A DNA stretch of 64,000 nucleotides, from the NCBI RefSeq assembly GCF_041262525.1, contig NZ_JBGCCK010000011.1:62001-126000 (forward strand), in the 5' to 3' direction. Position 1 is the first letter of the stretch. The number at the start of each line of letters is the position of its first letter. Made by a program: the position numbers and the translations under genes. The notes under the pieces are model-generated. The model made no database searches, had not been told where the DNA came from, and saw only the letters and a program-made list of their open reading frames with translations. Below are positions 16,029 through 24,236 of this stretch, piece by piece. Source of the DNA: Streptacidiphilus sp041262525. Its GTDB lineage: Bacteria > Actinomycetota > Actinomycetes > Streptomycetales > Streptomycetaceae.

Positions 16029-17726
16029 TTGAACCGTGCCCTCTGGCCCGTCGGCCTACCCCGCACGCTCGACTACCCGACCACTGGCCTGCACACCCTC
16101 CTCCCCTCTGCCGCCCGCGCCTACGGCACGCGCACGGCGCTGGTCGACGGAGACCTGCGGCTGAGCTTCGCCGAGGTCCACGACAAGGCGCTGCGCTTCG
16201 CGCAGGGGCTGCGCGAGCGCGGGGTCGGGCCGGGGGCGGTCGTCGCCCTGGTGCAGCCGAACAACATCTGGTTCGCCGTCAGCTACCAGGGCGCGCTGCT
16301 CGCGGGAGCGACAGTCTCGCCGATCAACCCGACCCAGCCCGCCGAGGCCCTCGCCGCCGCGCTGCGCGAGGTCCGCGCGGCGGCGCTGGTCACCCACCCC
16401 GCTTGCCTGCCCGCGCTGCGGGCCGCCCTCGACGCCTCGCCCGCGCTCCTCACCGTGGTCGTCCCGCCCACGGCGACCGCGCCCGCGCCGCCCCCGAAGC
16501 CGGGCCCCGCCGTGGACACCGGCCGCACGGTCCCGCTCGCGGAGCTGCTCACCGCAGCCCCCGCACCCGCGACGCCGCGCAGCCCGGACGACCTCGCGCA
16601 TCTCTCCTTCACGGGCGGCACCACGGGCAGGTCCAAGGCGGTGCGGGTCCGTGACCGGCACGTCTGGGCCAACGTGCTGCAGTCCACCTGCGCCCGGTCG
16701 GCCGTCCTGCCCGAGTACGACGCGGACGGGCTGGTGACGCTGCGTCGGATTCCTGAGGCGGTCACTCCGTGGACGGGCGAACCGGGTCAGGAGACGGCCG
16801 TGAACGTGGTGCCGGTCTTCCACGCGATGGGTCTGATCAGCCAGAGCATCGCGTTGCTCGGTGGTATCACGGTCGTCGGTCAGGGCCGCTTCGACCCGCG
16901 CGAATTCCTCTCGGCGATGGTCCGGCACCGCGCCACGACCCTCACCGGCTCACCCGCCCTCCACCACGCCCTGCTGGCCGCGATCGACGCCGGCTCCTAC
17001 GACCTGCGCGCCGTCCGCGTCGTCGCCTCCGGCGCCGCGCCGCTCGACTCCCCGACGATCGCCCGGCTGACCGCCGCCTTCCCGAACGCGGCGGTGGCGG
17101 AGGGCTACGGCCTGACGGAGGCGACGATGGCGCTGACCCTCGTCACCCCGAACCGCGAACACCCGGCCGAGCCCGGCTGCGTCGGTGTGGCGCTGTTCGA
17201 CACGGAGCTCGAGATCCGCTCGCTCACCGACCCCGCGAAGCCGCTGCCGACGGGCGAGACCGGTCTGGTCTTCGCCCGCGGCCCGCAGGTCGCCGACGGC
17301 TATCTGGACCGGCCGGAGTTGACCGCCGAGCAGTGGGTCGACGGCTGGCTCGCGACCGGCGACGTCGGCCGCCTCGACGAGGACGGGCAGCTGTTCCTCT
17401 CGGGCCGAGCGAAGGACATGCTCATCTACAAGGGCTACAACGTCTATCCGACGCAGTTGGAGGAGGTTCTCGCCGCGCATCCCGCCGTCGCCCAGGTCGC
17501 CGTCATCGGCGCTCCCGACCCGGACGCGGGCGAGATCCCGGCGGCTTATGTGGTGCTCTGCGCGGGCGCCCAGGCGGAGGCGGCGGACCTGCTCTCCTTC
17601 GTGGCCGACCGCGTGGCGCCCTATCAGCGCGTCCGCGAGATCTTCTTCCTGCCCGCCCTGCCGGTCTCGGCCGCCGGCAAGATCCTCAAGACCGAACTCC
17701 GCGCCCTGCGCGCCCGGGAGGGCTGA
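16029..17726 (+). CDS. AMP-dependent acyl-CoA synthetase (4-coumarate/long-chain type)
   Basis: 565 residues from TTG 16029, chosen because AAGGGAG stands eight bases before it. It activates a carboxylic acid with ATP and CoA. Motifs: LSFTGGTTGRSKAV (phosphate loop, about residue 195), GYGLTEATMA, TGDVGRLDEDGQLFLSGRAKDMLIYKGYNVYPTQLEEVL (hinge and C-terminal domain) and SAAGKILKTELR with the catalytic Lys. The substrate is not evident. It is intact, but the lipid-metabolism gene fragments that follow suggest it once belonged to a larger fatty-acid cluster. Confidence 0.92.
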   Translation: MNRALWPVGLPRTLDYPTTGLHTLLPSAARAYGTRTALVDGDLRLSFAEVHDKALRFAQGLRERGVGPGAVVALVQPNNIWFAVSYQGALLAGATVSPINPTQPAEALAAALREVRAAALVTHPACLPALRAALDASPALLTVVVPPTATAPAPPPKPGPAVDTGRTVPLAELLTAAPAPATPRSPDDLAHLSFTGGTTGRSKAVRVRDRHVWANVLQSTCARSAVLPEYDADGLVTLRRIPEAVTPWTGEPGQETAVNVVPVFHAMGLISQSIALLGGITVVGQGRFDPREFLSAMVRHRATTLTGSPALHHALLAAIDAGSYDLRAVRVVASGAAPLDSPTIARLTAAFPNAAVAEGYGLTEATMALTLVTPNREHPAEPGCVGVALFDTELEIRSLTDPAKPLPTGETGLVFARGPQVADGYLDRPELTAEQWVDGWLATGDVGRLDEDGQLFLSGRAKDMLIYKGYNVYPTQLEEVLAAHPAVAQVAVIGAPDPDAGEIPAAYVVLCAGAQAEAADLLSFVADRVAPYQRVREIFFLPALPVSAAGKILKTELRALRAREG

Positions 17727-17751
17727 AGCGACCGCATCCGGGATGGCCTGC

Positions 17752-17779
17752 AGCGTGAACGGGGCGACCGGTTCACGCT
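17752..17779. terminator. Hairpin after acyl-CoA synthetase gene
   Basis: AGCGTGAAC (17752-17760) and GTTCACGCT (17771-17779) form a perfect 9-bp stem with a 10-base loop, 26 bases after the ligase stop. No T-run follows, as usual for high-GC actinomycete terminators. Confidence 0.45.
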
Positions 17780-17792
17780 CCTGGTTCAGGTG

Positions 17793-17880
17793 TCACGCCT
17801 TGGGGATGTCGAAGTAGTGGGTCAGCCGGGCGGCCAGGCTGAGGTCGCCGGCGACCTTCAGTTTGCGGGAGATACCCCCC
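17793..17880 (-). pseudogene. C-terminal remnant of an SCP2-like sterol-carrier domain protein
   Basis: About 27 codons on the minus strand read ISRKLKVAGDLSLAARL then THYFDIPKA and a proper TGA stop. This resembles the last strand and helix of SCP2 sterol-binding domain proteins. No start or upstream domain remains; it abuts the start region of the thiolase remnant on the opposite strand. The family assignment is tentative because the piece is short. Confidence 0.4.
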
Positions 17881-17898
17881 GCGCAAGGAGCTGCCGCC

Positions 17899-18309
17899 GT
17901 GCCTCCACCCGCGTCCCCTGCCGCGCCCCCGACCGCGCGCCGCGTGGCGATCCCGGGCGGCAACCGGATCCCCTTCGCGCGCGCCGACGGTCCGTACGCG
18001 ACCGCCTCCAACCAGGAGATGCGAGCCGGGACTTCAACCTCGCCCGCGAGGTCGTCCTCGGCAGCGAACTCGACGCCCGCACCCCTGCCTACGACCTTCA
18101 ACAGGCCTGCGGCACCGGTCCGGGGATTTCGTCGGCGGCGAGGACGGACTGCTGACGGCCCCGGCGTTCGCGGTCCCGGCGATGCTGGCGGCGGGACTGA
18201 GCTTCGCGGACACCGACCTGTTCGAAATCCACGAGGCCTTCGCCTCACAGGTCCTGGCCACGCTGGCGGCGTGGGAGAGCGCGGAGTTCTGCAAGTCCAG
18301 GCTGGGCCC
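17899..18309 (+). pseudogene. Thiolase (acetyl-CoA C-acyltransferase) pseudogene in three frames with large internal deletions
   Basis: A good ribosome site (AAGGAG) and GTG 17899 start a thiolase N-terminus (RRVAIPGGNRIPFARADG, then YATASNQEM to about 18021). The match then jumps frame to SRDFNLAREVVLGSELDART and AYDLQQACGTG (about 18022-18120), the nucleophile-Cys motif, with roughly 35 codons missing between. A third frame holds DGLLTAPAFAVPAMLAAGLS then DLFEIHEAFASQVLATLAAW (about 18150-18309), the C-terminal catalytic His region, with over 200 codons missing. It cannot encode a working enzyme. Confidence 0.8.
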
Positions 18310-18311
18310 GG

Positions 18312-18480
18312 ATGCCCCCCGAGGTGCAGCTCGCGGTGGACTACGCCAACACGCCAACACGCCAACACGCCAACACGGCGGTCTCGCGCGCCGAGTCCAT
18401 CCGGCGCTTCACCCTCGTCGAGGGGGAGTTCGCCGAGGAGAACGGCATGCTGACGCCGTCACTCAAGGTCAAGCGTCGGC
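18312..18480 (+). pseudogene. C-terminal remnant of a long-chain fatty-acid-CoA ligase (FadD-like)
   Basis: One frame reads PEVQLAVDYAN, then a repeat-derived insert, then VSRAESIRRFTLVEGEFAEE and NGMLTPSLKVKRR. This is the conserved C-terminal end of FadD15-like acyl-CoA ligases (the family has N-x-x-VSRAESI-x-x-F and TPSLKVKR). All upstream domains are missing and the fragment follows directly on the thiolase remnant. An expanded 8-bp tandem repeat interrupts the conserved block. Confidence 0.75.
18343..18374. repeat. 4 x 8-bp tandem repeat inside FadD remnant
   Basis: Four exact copies of ACGCCAAC. The repeat starts from a normal codon stretch (Tyr-Ala-Asn) of the FadD remnant and has expanded out of frame length, consistent with slippage in non-selected sequence. 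Confidence 0.8.
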
Positions 18481-18557
18481 CCAGGGTGAGCCCTACGCCC
18501 GCCTCGAACCGGTGGCGCCGAGGCACCCCGCGGTGCCGGCCGGAGCCTTCGGAGAGC

Positions 18558-19514
18558 TCAGGCAGGCGACGGGTCGGTCGTAGCGGTGTGGTCGGGCCAG
18601 GCGGCGAGCTCGCGGCGGCTGGTGAAGCGCAGCGGCTCGCCGGTCAGCGGGTCGGTGAACTCCAGCACCGAGGCCAGCAGTTGCAGCGGGTCGGAGAAGT
18701 CGTCCGGGGCGGGTTCGTCCCGGATGACCGGATAGACCGGGTCGCCCAGGATCGGGATACCCAGCCCGCTCATGTGCAGCCGCAGTTGATGGGTGCGACC
18801 GGTGGTCGGCAGCAGGCGGTAGCGGCCCAGCCCTCCCTGGTGCTCCAGCAGCTCGATCCGGCTTTCGGCGTTGGGTTCCGCGTCCGGTACTTCGTGCGCG
18901 GCGATGATGCCGCGCTCCTTGACGATATGGCTGCGTACCGTCGTCGGGAGCACGAGCTCGGGCCGGTAGGCGGCGATCGCCCGGTACTCCTTGCGGACCA
19001 GCCGGTCGCGGAAGAGGGTCTGGTAGAGGCCGCGGTGGGCCGGCTGGACGACGAAGAGCGCGAGTCCGGCGGTGAGCCGGTCCAGCCGGTGCGCCGGGCT
19101 CAGCTGCGGCAGGTCCAGGTCCCCGCGGAGCCGGGCCAGCGCGGTCTCGGTGACGTGCCGTCCGCGCGGGGTGGTGGCCAGGAAGTGCGGCTTGTCGACG
19201 ACGACCAGCCGCTCGTCCCGGTACAGCACCTCGATGCGAAACGGAACAGAAACCTCCGGAACGAGCTCCCGGTGGAACCAGAGGTAGCCGCCAGGCAGGT
19301 ATGGCGCGTCGGGCGACAATGGGCCCTGCTCGCCGTAGATCTCACCCCGGGCCAGCATCACGTCGAACTGTTCGGCGGGGACGGCGGGCAGCCGGTCGGC
19401 CAGGTAGGCGCGGACGCTGGGCCACTGGCCCTCGGTGGGAAGCCGGAGGCGGACCGGGTCGATGCCCTGGCGCTGCGGCAGCGGGGAGGGCGGCACGGAG
19501 CGCTTGCGTCGCAT
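18558..19514 (-). CDS. RluA-family pseudouridine synthase
   Basis: 318 residues from ATG 19514. It modifies uridine in rRNA or tRNA. The catalytic motif HRLDRLTAGLALFV (with the essential Asp) is clear, as are the family segments VVDKPHFLATTPRG and GRTHQLRLHMSGLGIPILGDPVYP. A short N-terminal extension precedes the catalytic domain. A -10-like TAGGCT (minus strand, 19526-19521) ends six bases before the ATG, so the mRNA is probably leaderless. It stays intact between two zones of decayed genes. Confidence 0.92.
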   Translation of the reverse strand: MRRKRSVPPSPLPQRQGIDPVRLRLPTEGQWPSVRAYLADRLPAVPAEQFDVMLARGEIYGEQGPLSPDAPYLPGGYLWFHRELVPEVSVPFRIEVLYRDERLVVVDKPHFLATTPRGRHVTETALARLRGDLDLPQLSPAHRLDRLTAGLALFVVQPAHRGLYQTLFRDRLVRKEYRAIAAYRPELVLPTTVRSHIVKERGIIAAHEVPDAEPNAESRIELLEHQGGLGRYRLLPTTGRTHQLRLHMSGLGIPILGDPVYPVIRDEPAPDDFSDPLQLLASVLEFTDPLTGEPLRFTSRRELAAWPDHTATTDPSPA

Positions 19515-19520
19515 GAGGTC

Positions 19521-19526
19521 AGCCTA
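19521..19526 (-). promoter_or_regulatory. -10 hexamer of a leaderless promoter (RluA-type gene)
   Basis: TAGGCT on the minus strand with six bases to the ATG at 19514; same layout as at 20397, 25401 and 51143. Confidence 0.5.
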
Positions 19527-19958
19527 GAGCCCTGGTCGGGGCCGCCGGCCGGGGAGCGGATGGACAACAGCGGGCGGCCTGCGGCGCGATGCGGTGATCA
19601 CGAGGCCGAAACGGTGTCGCGGACGGCGGGGGGAGAGGCGGGTCCACCCCCGTTGCCCGGCACCGGCCTTGACCTTCCGCATCGCCCGAGGGCCGCCCGT
19701 GTCGTCGTTCAACTCGCTGAGGAATATATCAGGCGAATCAACCGAATTGGACACTTCGGGCAAACTGCCTGCGATTTGCGGCCGATGTCAACGTATCACC
19801 AGCAACGTCACCGTTCGGGTGCGGCGTGTCGGTGCCCCGCGGCGTCACTGGCCCCTCGTGGGGCCGTTCTTCGCGCCACCGTTCGTTCACTCCGGCGGGC
19901 CCGGCGGGCCCGGCGTGTTCGCGTCCCGGCCAGTCCGGCACACCCTCGGGAGCCCCTG
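19527..19958. other. Intergenic/decayed stretch, no intact gene
   Basis: About 430 bases without a credible gene. It has locally lower GC (AATATATCAGGCG near 19724), a perfect GGCCCC-TCGT-GGGGCC hairpin at 19850-19865, and GGCGGGCCC repeated near 19892. It precedes the phosphatase pseudogene and may hold its former promoter. Confidence 0.4.
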
Positions 19959-20372
19959 GTGAACGACGCGAATGACGCGACCCCTCCCACCGCCCGCACG
20001 GGGGACGAGTCGTCAATGCAGACTGACGTTTCGTCAAAGCATGTTGACCGCCGCACCGCTCTTCGCCTGTTCGGGGCGGGTTGAGCGGTCGCCGTCGGAG
20101 CGTCGCTGGTTGGCGCGCCCGGCGCGTCGGCCTCTCCCGCAGCGCGTGCGGTGGCGAGAAGTAACGGTTCTCCGCTGCTGCTCGGCGCTCCCGACGCGCT
20201 CGCCGCGCCTCCGGTCGCGGGCCTGCACCTCGCCTTCGGCGAGGACCCCGCCACGCAGATGACGGTGAGTTGGATCACAGAGGCCCCGGTGCGCGACCCC
20301 CGCGTGAGCTACGGCACAGTCGAGGGCCGCCACGGCCGCACCGTCCACGTCCGCCGCCGCAGCGACGGCTGA
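19959..20372 (+). pseudogene. Truncated purple-acid-phosphatase/metallophosphoesterase with internal stop
   Basis: From GTG 19959 the frame reaches a twin-arginine-like leader (DRRTALRLFGAG) and then meets TGA at 20082-20084. After the stop the same frame continues as a signal-peptide core (AVAVGASLVGAPGASASPAA) and the N-terminal fibronectin-like domain of purple acid phosphatases (GLHLAFGEDPATQMTVSWIT, then RVSYGTVEGRHGRTV), ending at TGA 20370-20372. The whole metal-binding phosphoesterase domain is missing, so the gene is broken twice. Confidence 0.7.
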
Positions 20373-20396
20373 CCGGCGCTTGTCGGTGGTGGCGGT

Positions 20397-20402
20397 TAGC
20401 CT
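20397..20402 (+). promoter_or_regulatory. -10 hexamer of a leaderless promoter (pentapeptide gene)
   Basis: TAGCCT ends six bases before the ATG at 20409, with no ribosome site between, so transcription probably starts at the ATG. Confidence 0.5.
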
Positions 20403-20408
20403 GCGGGC

Positions 20409-21131
20409 ATGGCGTCACCACAACCCTCCAGCGTCCCTGCCCCCCGTGAGCTCGCCGACCTCCCCTTCGCGCCGCATCTGCGCCGTTTCGCCGGCGGTCG
20501 GCTCGCGGTGGAGGCGTCGTTCGACACCGTGCACATCGACGGCGCCTCGTTCGCGGACGAGCGGGCCGACGGCGTCGGCTTCATGGAGTCGGCGCTCACG
20601 GCGGTGTCCTTCGAGTCGGTCCGGCTGCGCCGGGCGCGGTTCAACGACGTCTGGCTCCAGGCCCCCCGGCTGGTCGGCTGCGACCTCGCCGAGAGCGGCT
20701 GGCTGGACGTCGAGGCGATCGGCGGGGTCCTCGCGGGCCTGGAGTTCCACAGCGCGTCACTGCGGCGCGTGGTCTTCCACGGCTGCAAGTTCGACTCGGT
20801 CAACCTGCGTGGCGCGAAGCTGCACGAGGTCGTCTTCCACGACTGCGTGCTGCGCGAGGTCGATCTGTCCGGGGCCTCCTTGACGGGCTGCTCCTTCCCC
20901 GGCAGCCGCCTGGAGGGAGTCCACCTCCACGAGGCGAAGCTCGCGGAGGTGGACTTGCGCGAGGCCGCCGGCCTGGAGCTGGCCGACGGCGTCGACGCGT
21001 TGCGCGGCGCGGTGGTGACGCCGTTGCAACTGCTCGAACTGGCGCCCTCGCTGGCGGCCGCGCTGGGTCTGGTCGTGCGCGAGCCGGGCGAGAGCCTGAC
21101 GGCTAGGCGGGGCAGCCGGAGTCGGCGATGA
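20409..21131 (+). CDS. Pentapeptide-repeat protein
   Basis: 240 residues from ATG 20409. Degenerate A(D/N)LXX-type pentapeptides run from about residue 45 to 190 (for example NLRGAKLHEVVFHDCVLREV and DLSGASLTGCSFPGSRLEGV), predicting a right-handed quadrilateral beta-helix. The C-terminal segment ALRGAVVTPLQLLELAPSLA is the usual cap. Function unknown; some relatives mimic DNA and protect gyrase, but many do not. The 3' end overlaps the opposing esterase gene by 29 bases. Confidence 0.85.
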   Translation: MASPQPSSVPAPRELADLPFAPHLRRFAGGRLAVEASFDTVHIDGASFADERADGVGFMESALTAVSFESVRLRRARFNDVWLQAPRLVGCDLAESGWLDVEAIGGVLAGLEFHSASLRRVVFHGCKFDSVNLRGAKLHEVVFHDCVLREVDLSGASLTGCSFPGSRLEGVHLHEAKLAEVDLREAAGLELADGVDALRGAVVTPLQLLELAPSLAAALGLVVREPGESLTARRGSRSRR

Positions 21132-22368
21132 CGTAGTAGCCGGGGGAGGTCTGCTCCAGGGTGTGGGTGTAGAAGACGTTGTCGAGGCCGAGGTTGGCGT
21201 CGGAGCCGTTTGCGTAGGCGATGCCGCCGACGTCATGGGCGCGCCCGGCCGTCACCTGGTAGTAGTTGGCGGCGGTGTAGCAGGTGGGCGTGTAGCTGCT
21301 GGACGGCGAGGCGGACGGTGACGCGGACGGTGACGCGGACGGTGACGCCGACGCGGACGGGCTCGGTGAGGCCGACGGGCTGCCGGACTGGTCCAGGCCC
21401 CAGAAGACGGCCGTGTAGTAGGACGAGCAGATCGTGTTGAGGAAGTACGCCCCGGTCTTGCCGCACTGCGTGGTCCCGGAGCCGGGGTTGACCGCGAGGC
21501 CGTGGCCCATCCCGGAGATGGAGTAGACCTCGACGGCCGGTCTGCCGTTCGCGTCGTTGAAGACGCTCTCCGTGGTCCCGCCGGTGAGCGACAGCGTGCT
21601 GCTCGGGGTCTGGCCGATGCCCCACACGTTGGTCCACTGGTCGCGGAGCTCGGTGGCGTTGACCGGGTAGACGGTGTAGTCGGAGCTTCCTTGCCAGACG
21701 GCCACGCGCGGCCACGGGCCGGTGTAGCCGGGGTCGGAGTTGCGGACCTTGTCGCCCCACTGCGCGGGCGTGAGGTTCTGGTTGTTCTGCTGGCAGCCCG
21801 ACGCGGCGGCCTGCGCGGTGGCGCACTGGGCCGGCAGGCCGGAGTCGACGGAGCCGCCCGCGAAGACGTCCGGGTAGTCGGCGAGCAGGTCGGCCGTCAG
21901 GCCCGCGCCGGCGGAGAGGCCGGTGACGAAGACGCGCTTGGTGTCCGAGCCGTACTGGCCCACGGCGTGGTCGACCATCGCCTTGACGGAGGCGGCCTCG
22001 CCGTTGCCGCGGGTGTCCTTGGTCGAGTCGAACCAGGAGAAGCAGGAGAGCGAGTTGTTCGCCGTGCTGGTCTGCGGGAAGACGACGGCGAAGCCGTAGC
22101 GGTCGGCGAGTTCGGCCCAGCCGGAGTCGTTGTAGTAGTCGGTCGCCGTCTGCGTGCAGCCGTGCAGCGCGACGACGAGCGGCGCGCTGGTCGGGAGTCC
22201 GGCGGGGGCGTACTCGTACATGGCGAGGTTGCCGGGATTGCTGCCGAAGCTGTTCACCTGCGTGAGCGAACCGGAGTCGGCTGCCGCCGAGCCGGGCAGG
22301 GCGATCAGGCCGACGACGGTCAGCGCGGAGGCGGAGGCGGCGGCGAGGGCCGCGAGGCGGAAGGACAT
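21103..22368 (-). CDS. Secreted PHB-depolymerase-family esterase with C-terminal binding module
   Basis: 421 residues from ATG 22368 with AGGAG upstream. A signal peptide is seen (MSFRLAALAAASASALTVVG to AAADS). The catalytic domain has the oxyanion motif VVALHGCTQTATDYYNDSGW, the nucleophile elbow FVTGLSAGAGL (G-L-S-A-G), and a late SGMGHGLAV with the likely catalytic His. A Ser/Pro/Ala linker of repeated SPSAS units (about residues 342-370) joins a 60-residue C-terminal module (CYTAANYYQVTAGRAHDVGG to CPA) common on such enzymes and probably substrate-binding. It likely degrades polyesters or esterified plant polysaccharide. Confidence 0.88.
   Translation of the reverse strand: MSFRLAALAAASASALTVVGLIALPGSAAADSGSLTQVNSFGSNPGNLAMYEYAPAGLPTSAPLVVALHGCTQTATDYYNDSGWAELADRYGFAVVFPQTSTANNSLSCFSWFDSTKDTRGNGEAASVKAMVDHAVGQYGSDTKRVFVTGLSAGAGLTADLLADYPDVFAGGSVDSGLPAQCATAQAAASGCQQNNQNLTPAQWGDKVRNSDPGYTGPWPRVAVWQGSSDYTVYPVNATELRDQWTNVWGIGQTPSSTLSLTGGTTESVFNDANGRPAVEVYSISGMGHGLAVNPGSGTTQCGKTGAYFLNTICSSYYTAVFWGLDQSGSPSASPSPSASASPSASPSASPSASPSSSYTPTCYTAANYYQVTAGRAHDVGGIAYANGSDANLGLDNVFYTHTLEQTSPGYYVIADSGCPA
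21311..21346. repeat. 3 x 12-bp in-frame repeat encoding the SPSAS linker
   Basis: Three copies of GCGGACGGTGAC in the linker region of the esterase gene. The in-frame period can change linker length without breaking the protein. Confidence 0.6.
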
Positions 22369-22497
22369 GACGGGCTCCTGGGGTGGGTGGAGTGGCCACC
22401 CGGAAGGTAGGAGCCGATCAGCCGCCTCCGACATGTGTCCGCTCGCCACAGCGCCCCCCGCGAGAATGGCGCACCACCACGTCGGCGCGACGCCGCG

Positions 22498-24174
22498 TCA
22501 GCCCAGCCGCGCCGCCAGCGCTGCCGCGTACCGCGCCGGGACCTCCGCCTCCGCCGCCGTGACCGCCGCGCGCTGGCGTGCGTAGAGCACGCCGTAGCCG
22601 AACGCCGATTCGCCCGCGGTCGTCGCGGCCGCCGCGATCTCCGGCAGGGCCTGCGCCGCGAGCAGCGCGTCCTGGCGTTCGCCGAGCACGGTCTGGAGCG
22701 CCTTCATCGTCACGGCGAAGCGCGGCTGCCCCGCTCCCTCGCCCGCGTAGCGGGCACGCTTGGACGCTCGCCGGGCGGCGTGCATGGCCTCGTCGCGCTC
22801 CGAACCGGGCGGCAGCGCGAGCGCGGCCGCGACCCGACCGCAGGCGCGCCGCTGTTCGCGGCCGAGCAGCAGCCGCACCTGCGGCCCGGCGGGGCGGTCG
22901 GCGCGCTTCCGCAGCGGCGGGCGGGTGGCCACGGCGTCGAGCGTGTCCAGCAGGGCGAAGTAGCGGGCGCCGTCCAGCTCCTTGGTCGCCCGGCGCCACG
23001 CGGCGGCGTAGCCGCGACGGGACCACGCCGTCAGCCGACGACGCATCGGTCCCGGCCGCTCGGCCGCCGGAAGCTCGGCGAGATCCAGGAGCAGCCGCTC
23101 GCCCAGCACCTCGCGGTCCCGCGCCGCGCCCAGCGTCTGGCCGAGCCAGCGCAGTTCCTCCTCCAGACCGGCTACCGCAGGCAGCCGGAGCAGCCGCTCG
23201 TGCACGCGCAGAGTGCTGCGCAATCGGCGGGCGGTGATCCGCATCTGGTGCACCGAGTCGGGCGTGTCGCGGCGTACCTCCGCGTCCAGCGTGAGCAGTT
23301 GGTCGACCTGCTGGCGCAGCAGCGCACCCAGCAGCGCCCCGATCGACCCCGGCACGGCGGCCGCCGTATCCGTGACCACGGGCGGCTGCCCGAGAGCCCG
23401 CGCCAGCTTCGATCCGCTGCCGCTGCGCCGCAGTCCGGCCGCGAGCAGCAGATCCTCCACCCCGTCCAGCAGCGCCGTGTCGCCCGGGGCGGGTTCGCCC
23501 CCCACCAGCTCGGCCTCGACCTCGCGCCAGGAGACCGACTGCGACACCGCGCCGGAGGGGTCCAGCGTCTCCGCCGTCACCGTGTCGTCCGCCAACTCGA
23601 CCACGGCGCGTCCGCCCGCGTCCTCCAGCAGGGTGCGCTGCCGCTCGGTCCGCAGCCGGGCGACCGGCGCGAGCCACGCGTCGCGCACGTAGGCCCGCAC
23701 GCGCGCGGCGAGCTCCTCAGGGACGGCGGGATCCCCCTCGTCACTCAGCGGCAGCGGCAGCGGCAGCCGCAGCTCCATCCGCGCGCCGTCTGTGGCGGGG
23801 AGCTTCAGGTGCCAGCCCGCGTCGTGCCCGCCGGTCCGGCGGCGCAGGGTGATCCGGCGGGCCAGCAGCCGCCGGTCAGGGGTGTCGTAGTAGACGGCGT
23901 CCAGCAGCTCGGTCGGCGCGGCGACGCCGCGCGCCACGCCGGGCATGGGGTCGGCCCCGGTCAGCGATGTGAGCGAGCTCAGGGAGGGCAGCGTGCGCCC
24001 GGCGTCGCCGGGGTCGCTCTCGTACTTGCGCTCGCGTTCCAGGTGCGCCACCGGCGGAGTCGGCGCGGCGGACCTCCCGCCCGGCCTGCTCCGCGCTCCG
24101 GGCTTGCGTGCCGCGCTCTTCCGGGCGGCGCTCTTCCGGCCGGCGCTCTGGTGGGCCGCGTTCTTCTGGGCCAT
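22498..24174 (-). CDS. CYTH and CHAD domain protein
   Basis: 558 residues from ATG 24174 with AAGGAGT upstream. The CYTH domain begins with the ExExK signature (HLERERKYES, about residue 45) and covers about 45-260, a triphosphate-tunnel fold acting on phosphate polymers or nucleoside triphosphates. The CHAD domain (about 290-550) has conserved His/Arg helices (DSVHQMRITARRLRSTLRVH and a later EAMHAARRASKRARYAGE), which bind polyphosphate. The first 40 residues are Lys/Ala/Arg-rich (KSAARKSAARK), a histone-like tail that could add nucleic acid or polyphosphate binding. Confidence 0.9.
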   Translation of the reverse strand: MAQKNAAHQSAGRKSAARKSAARKPGARSRPGGRSAAPTPPVAHLERERKYESDPGDAGRTLPSLSSLTSLTGADPMPGVARGVAAPTELLDAVYYDTPDRRLLARRITLRRRTGGHDAGWHLKLPATDGARMELRLPLPLPLSDEGDPAVPEELAARVRAYVRDAWLAPVARLRTERQRTLLEDAGGRAVVELADDTVTAETLDPSGAVSQSVSWREVEAELVGGEPAPGDTALLDGVEDLLLAAGLRRSGSGSKLARALGQPPVVTDTAAAVPGSIGALLGALLRQQVDQLLTLDAEVRRDTPDSVHQMRITARRLRSTLRVHERLLRLPAVAGLEEELRWLGQTLGAARDREVLGERLLLDLAELPAAERPGPMRRRLTAWSRRGYAAAWRRATKELDGARYFALLDTLDAVATRPPLRKRADRPAGPQVRLLLGREQRRACGRVAAALALPPGSERDEAMHAARRASKRARYAGEGAGQPRFAVTMKALQTVLGERQDALLAAQALPEIAAAATTAGESAFGYGVLYARQRAAVTAAEAEVPARYAAALAARLG

Positions 24175-24236
24175 GGTCCGCACTCCTTCCCATGAGCATC
24201 CCCGGCGGAACAGCCGGCCACTCACGTCATAGCTGT

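Noticed and set aside
17899..18309. Programmed frameshifting in the thiolase
   Set aside because: Two large deletions accompany the frame changes and over half of the enzyme is absent, so it is decay and not recoding.
19524..19763. 79-codon minus-strand frame between RluA-type gene and phosphatase remnant
   Set aside because: No family motif, it overlaps the leaderless promoter of the RluA-type gene, and composition is not convincing.
20082..20084. TGA read as selenocysteine in the phosphatase frame
   Set aside because: The stop is inside the signal region, no SECIS-like element was evident, and the catalytic domain is missing anyway.
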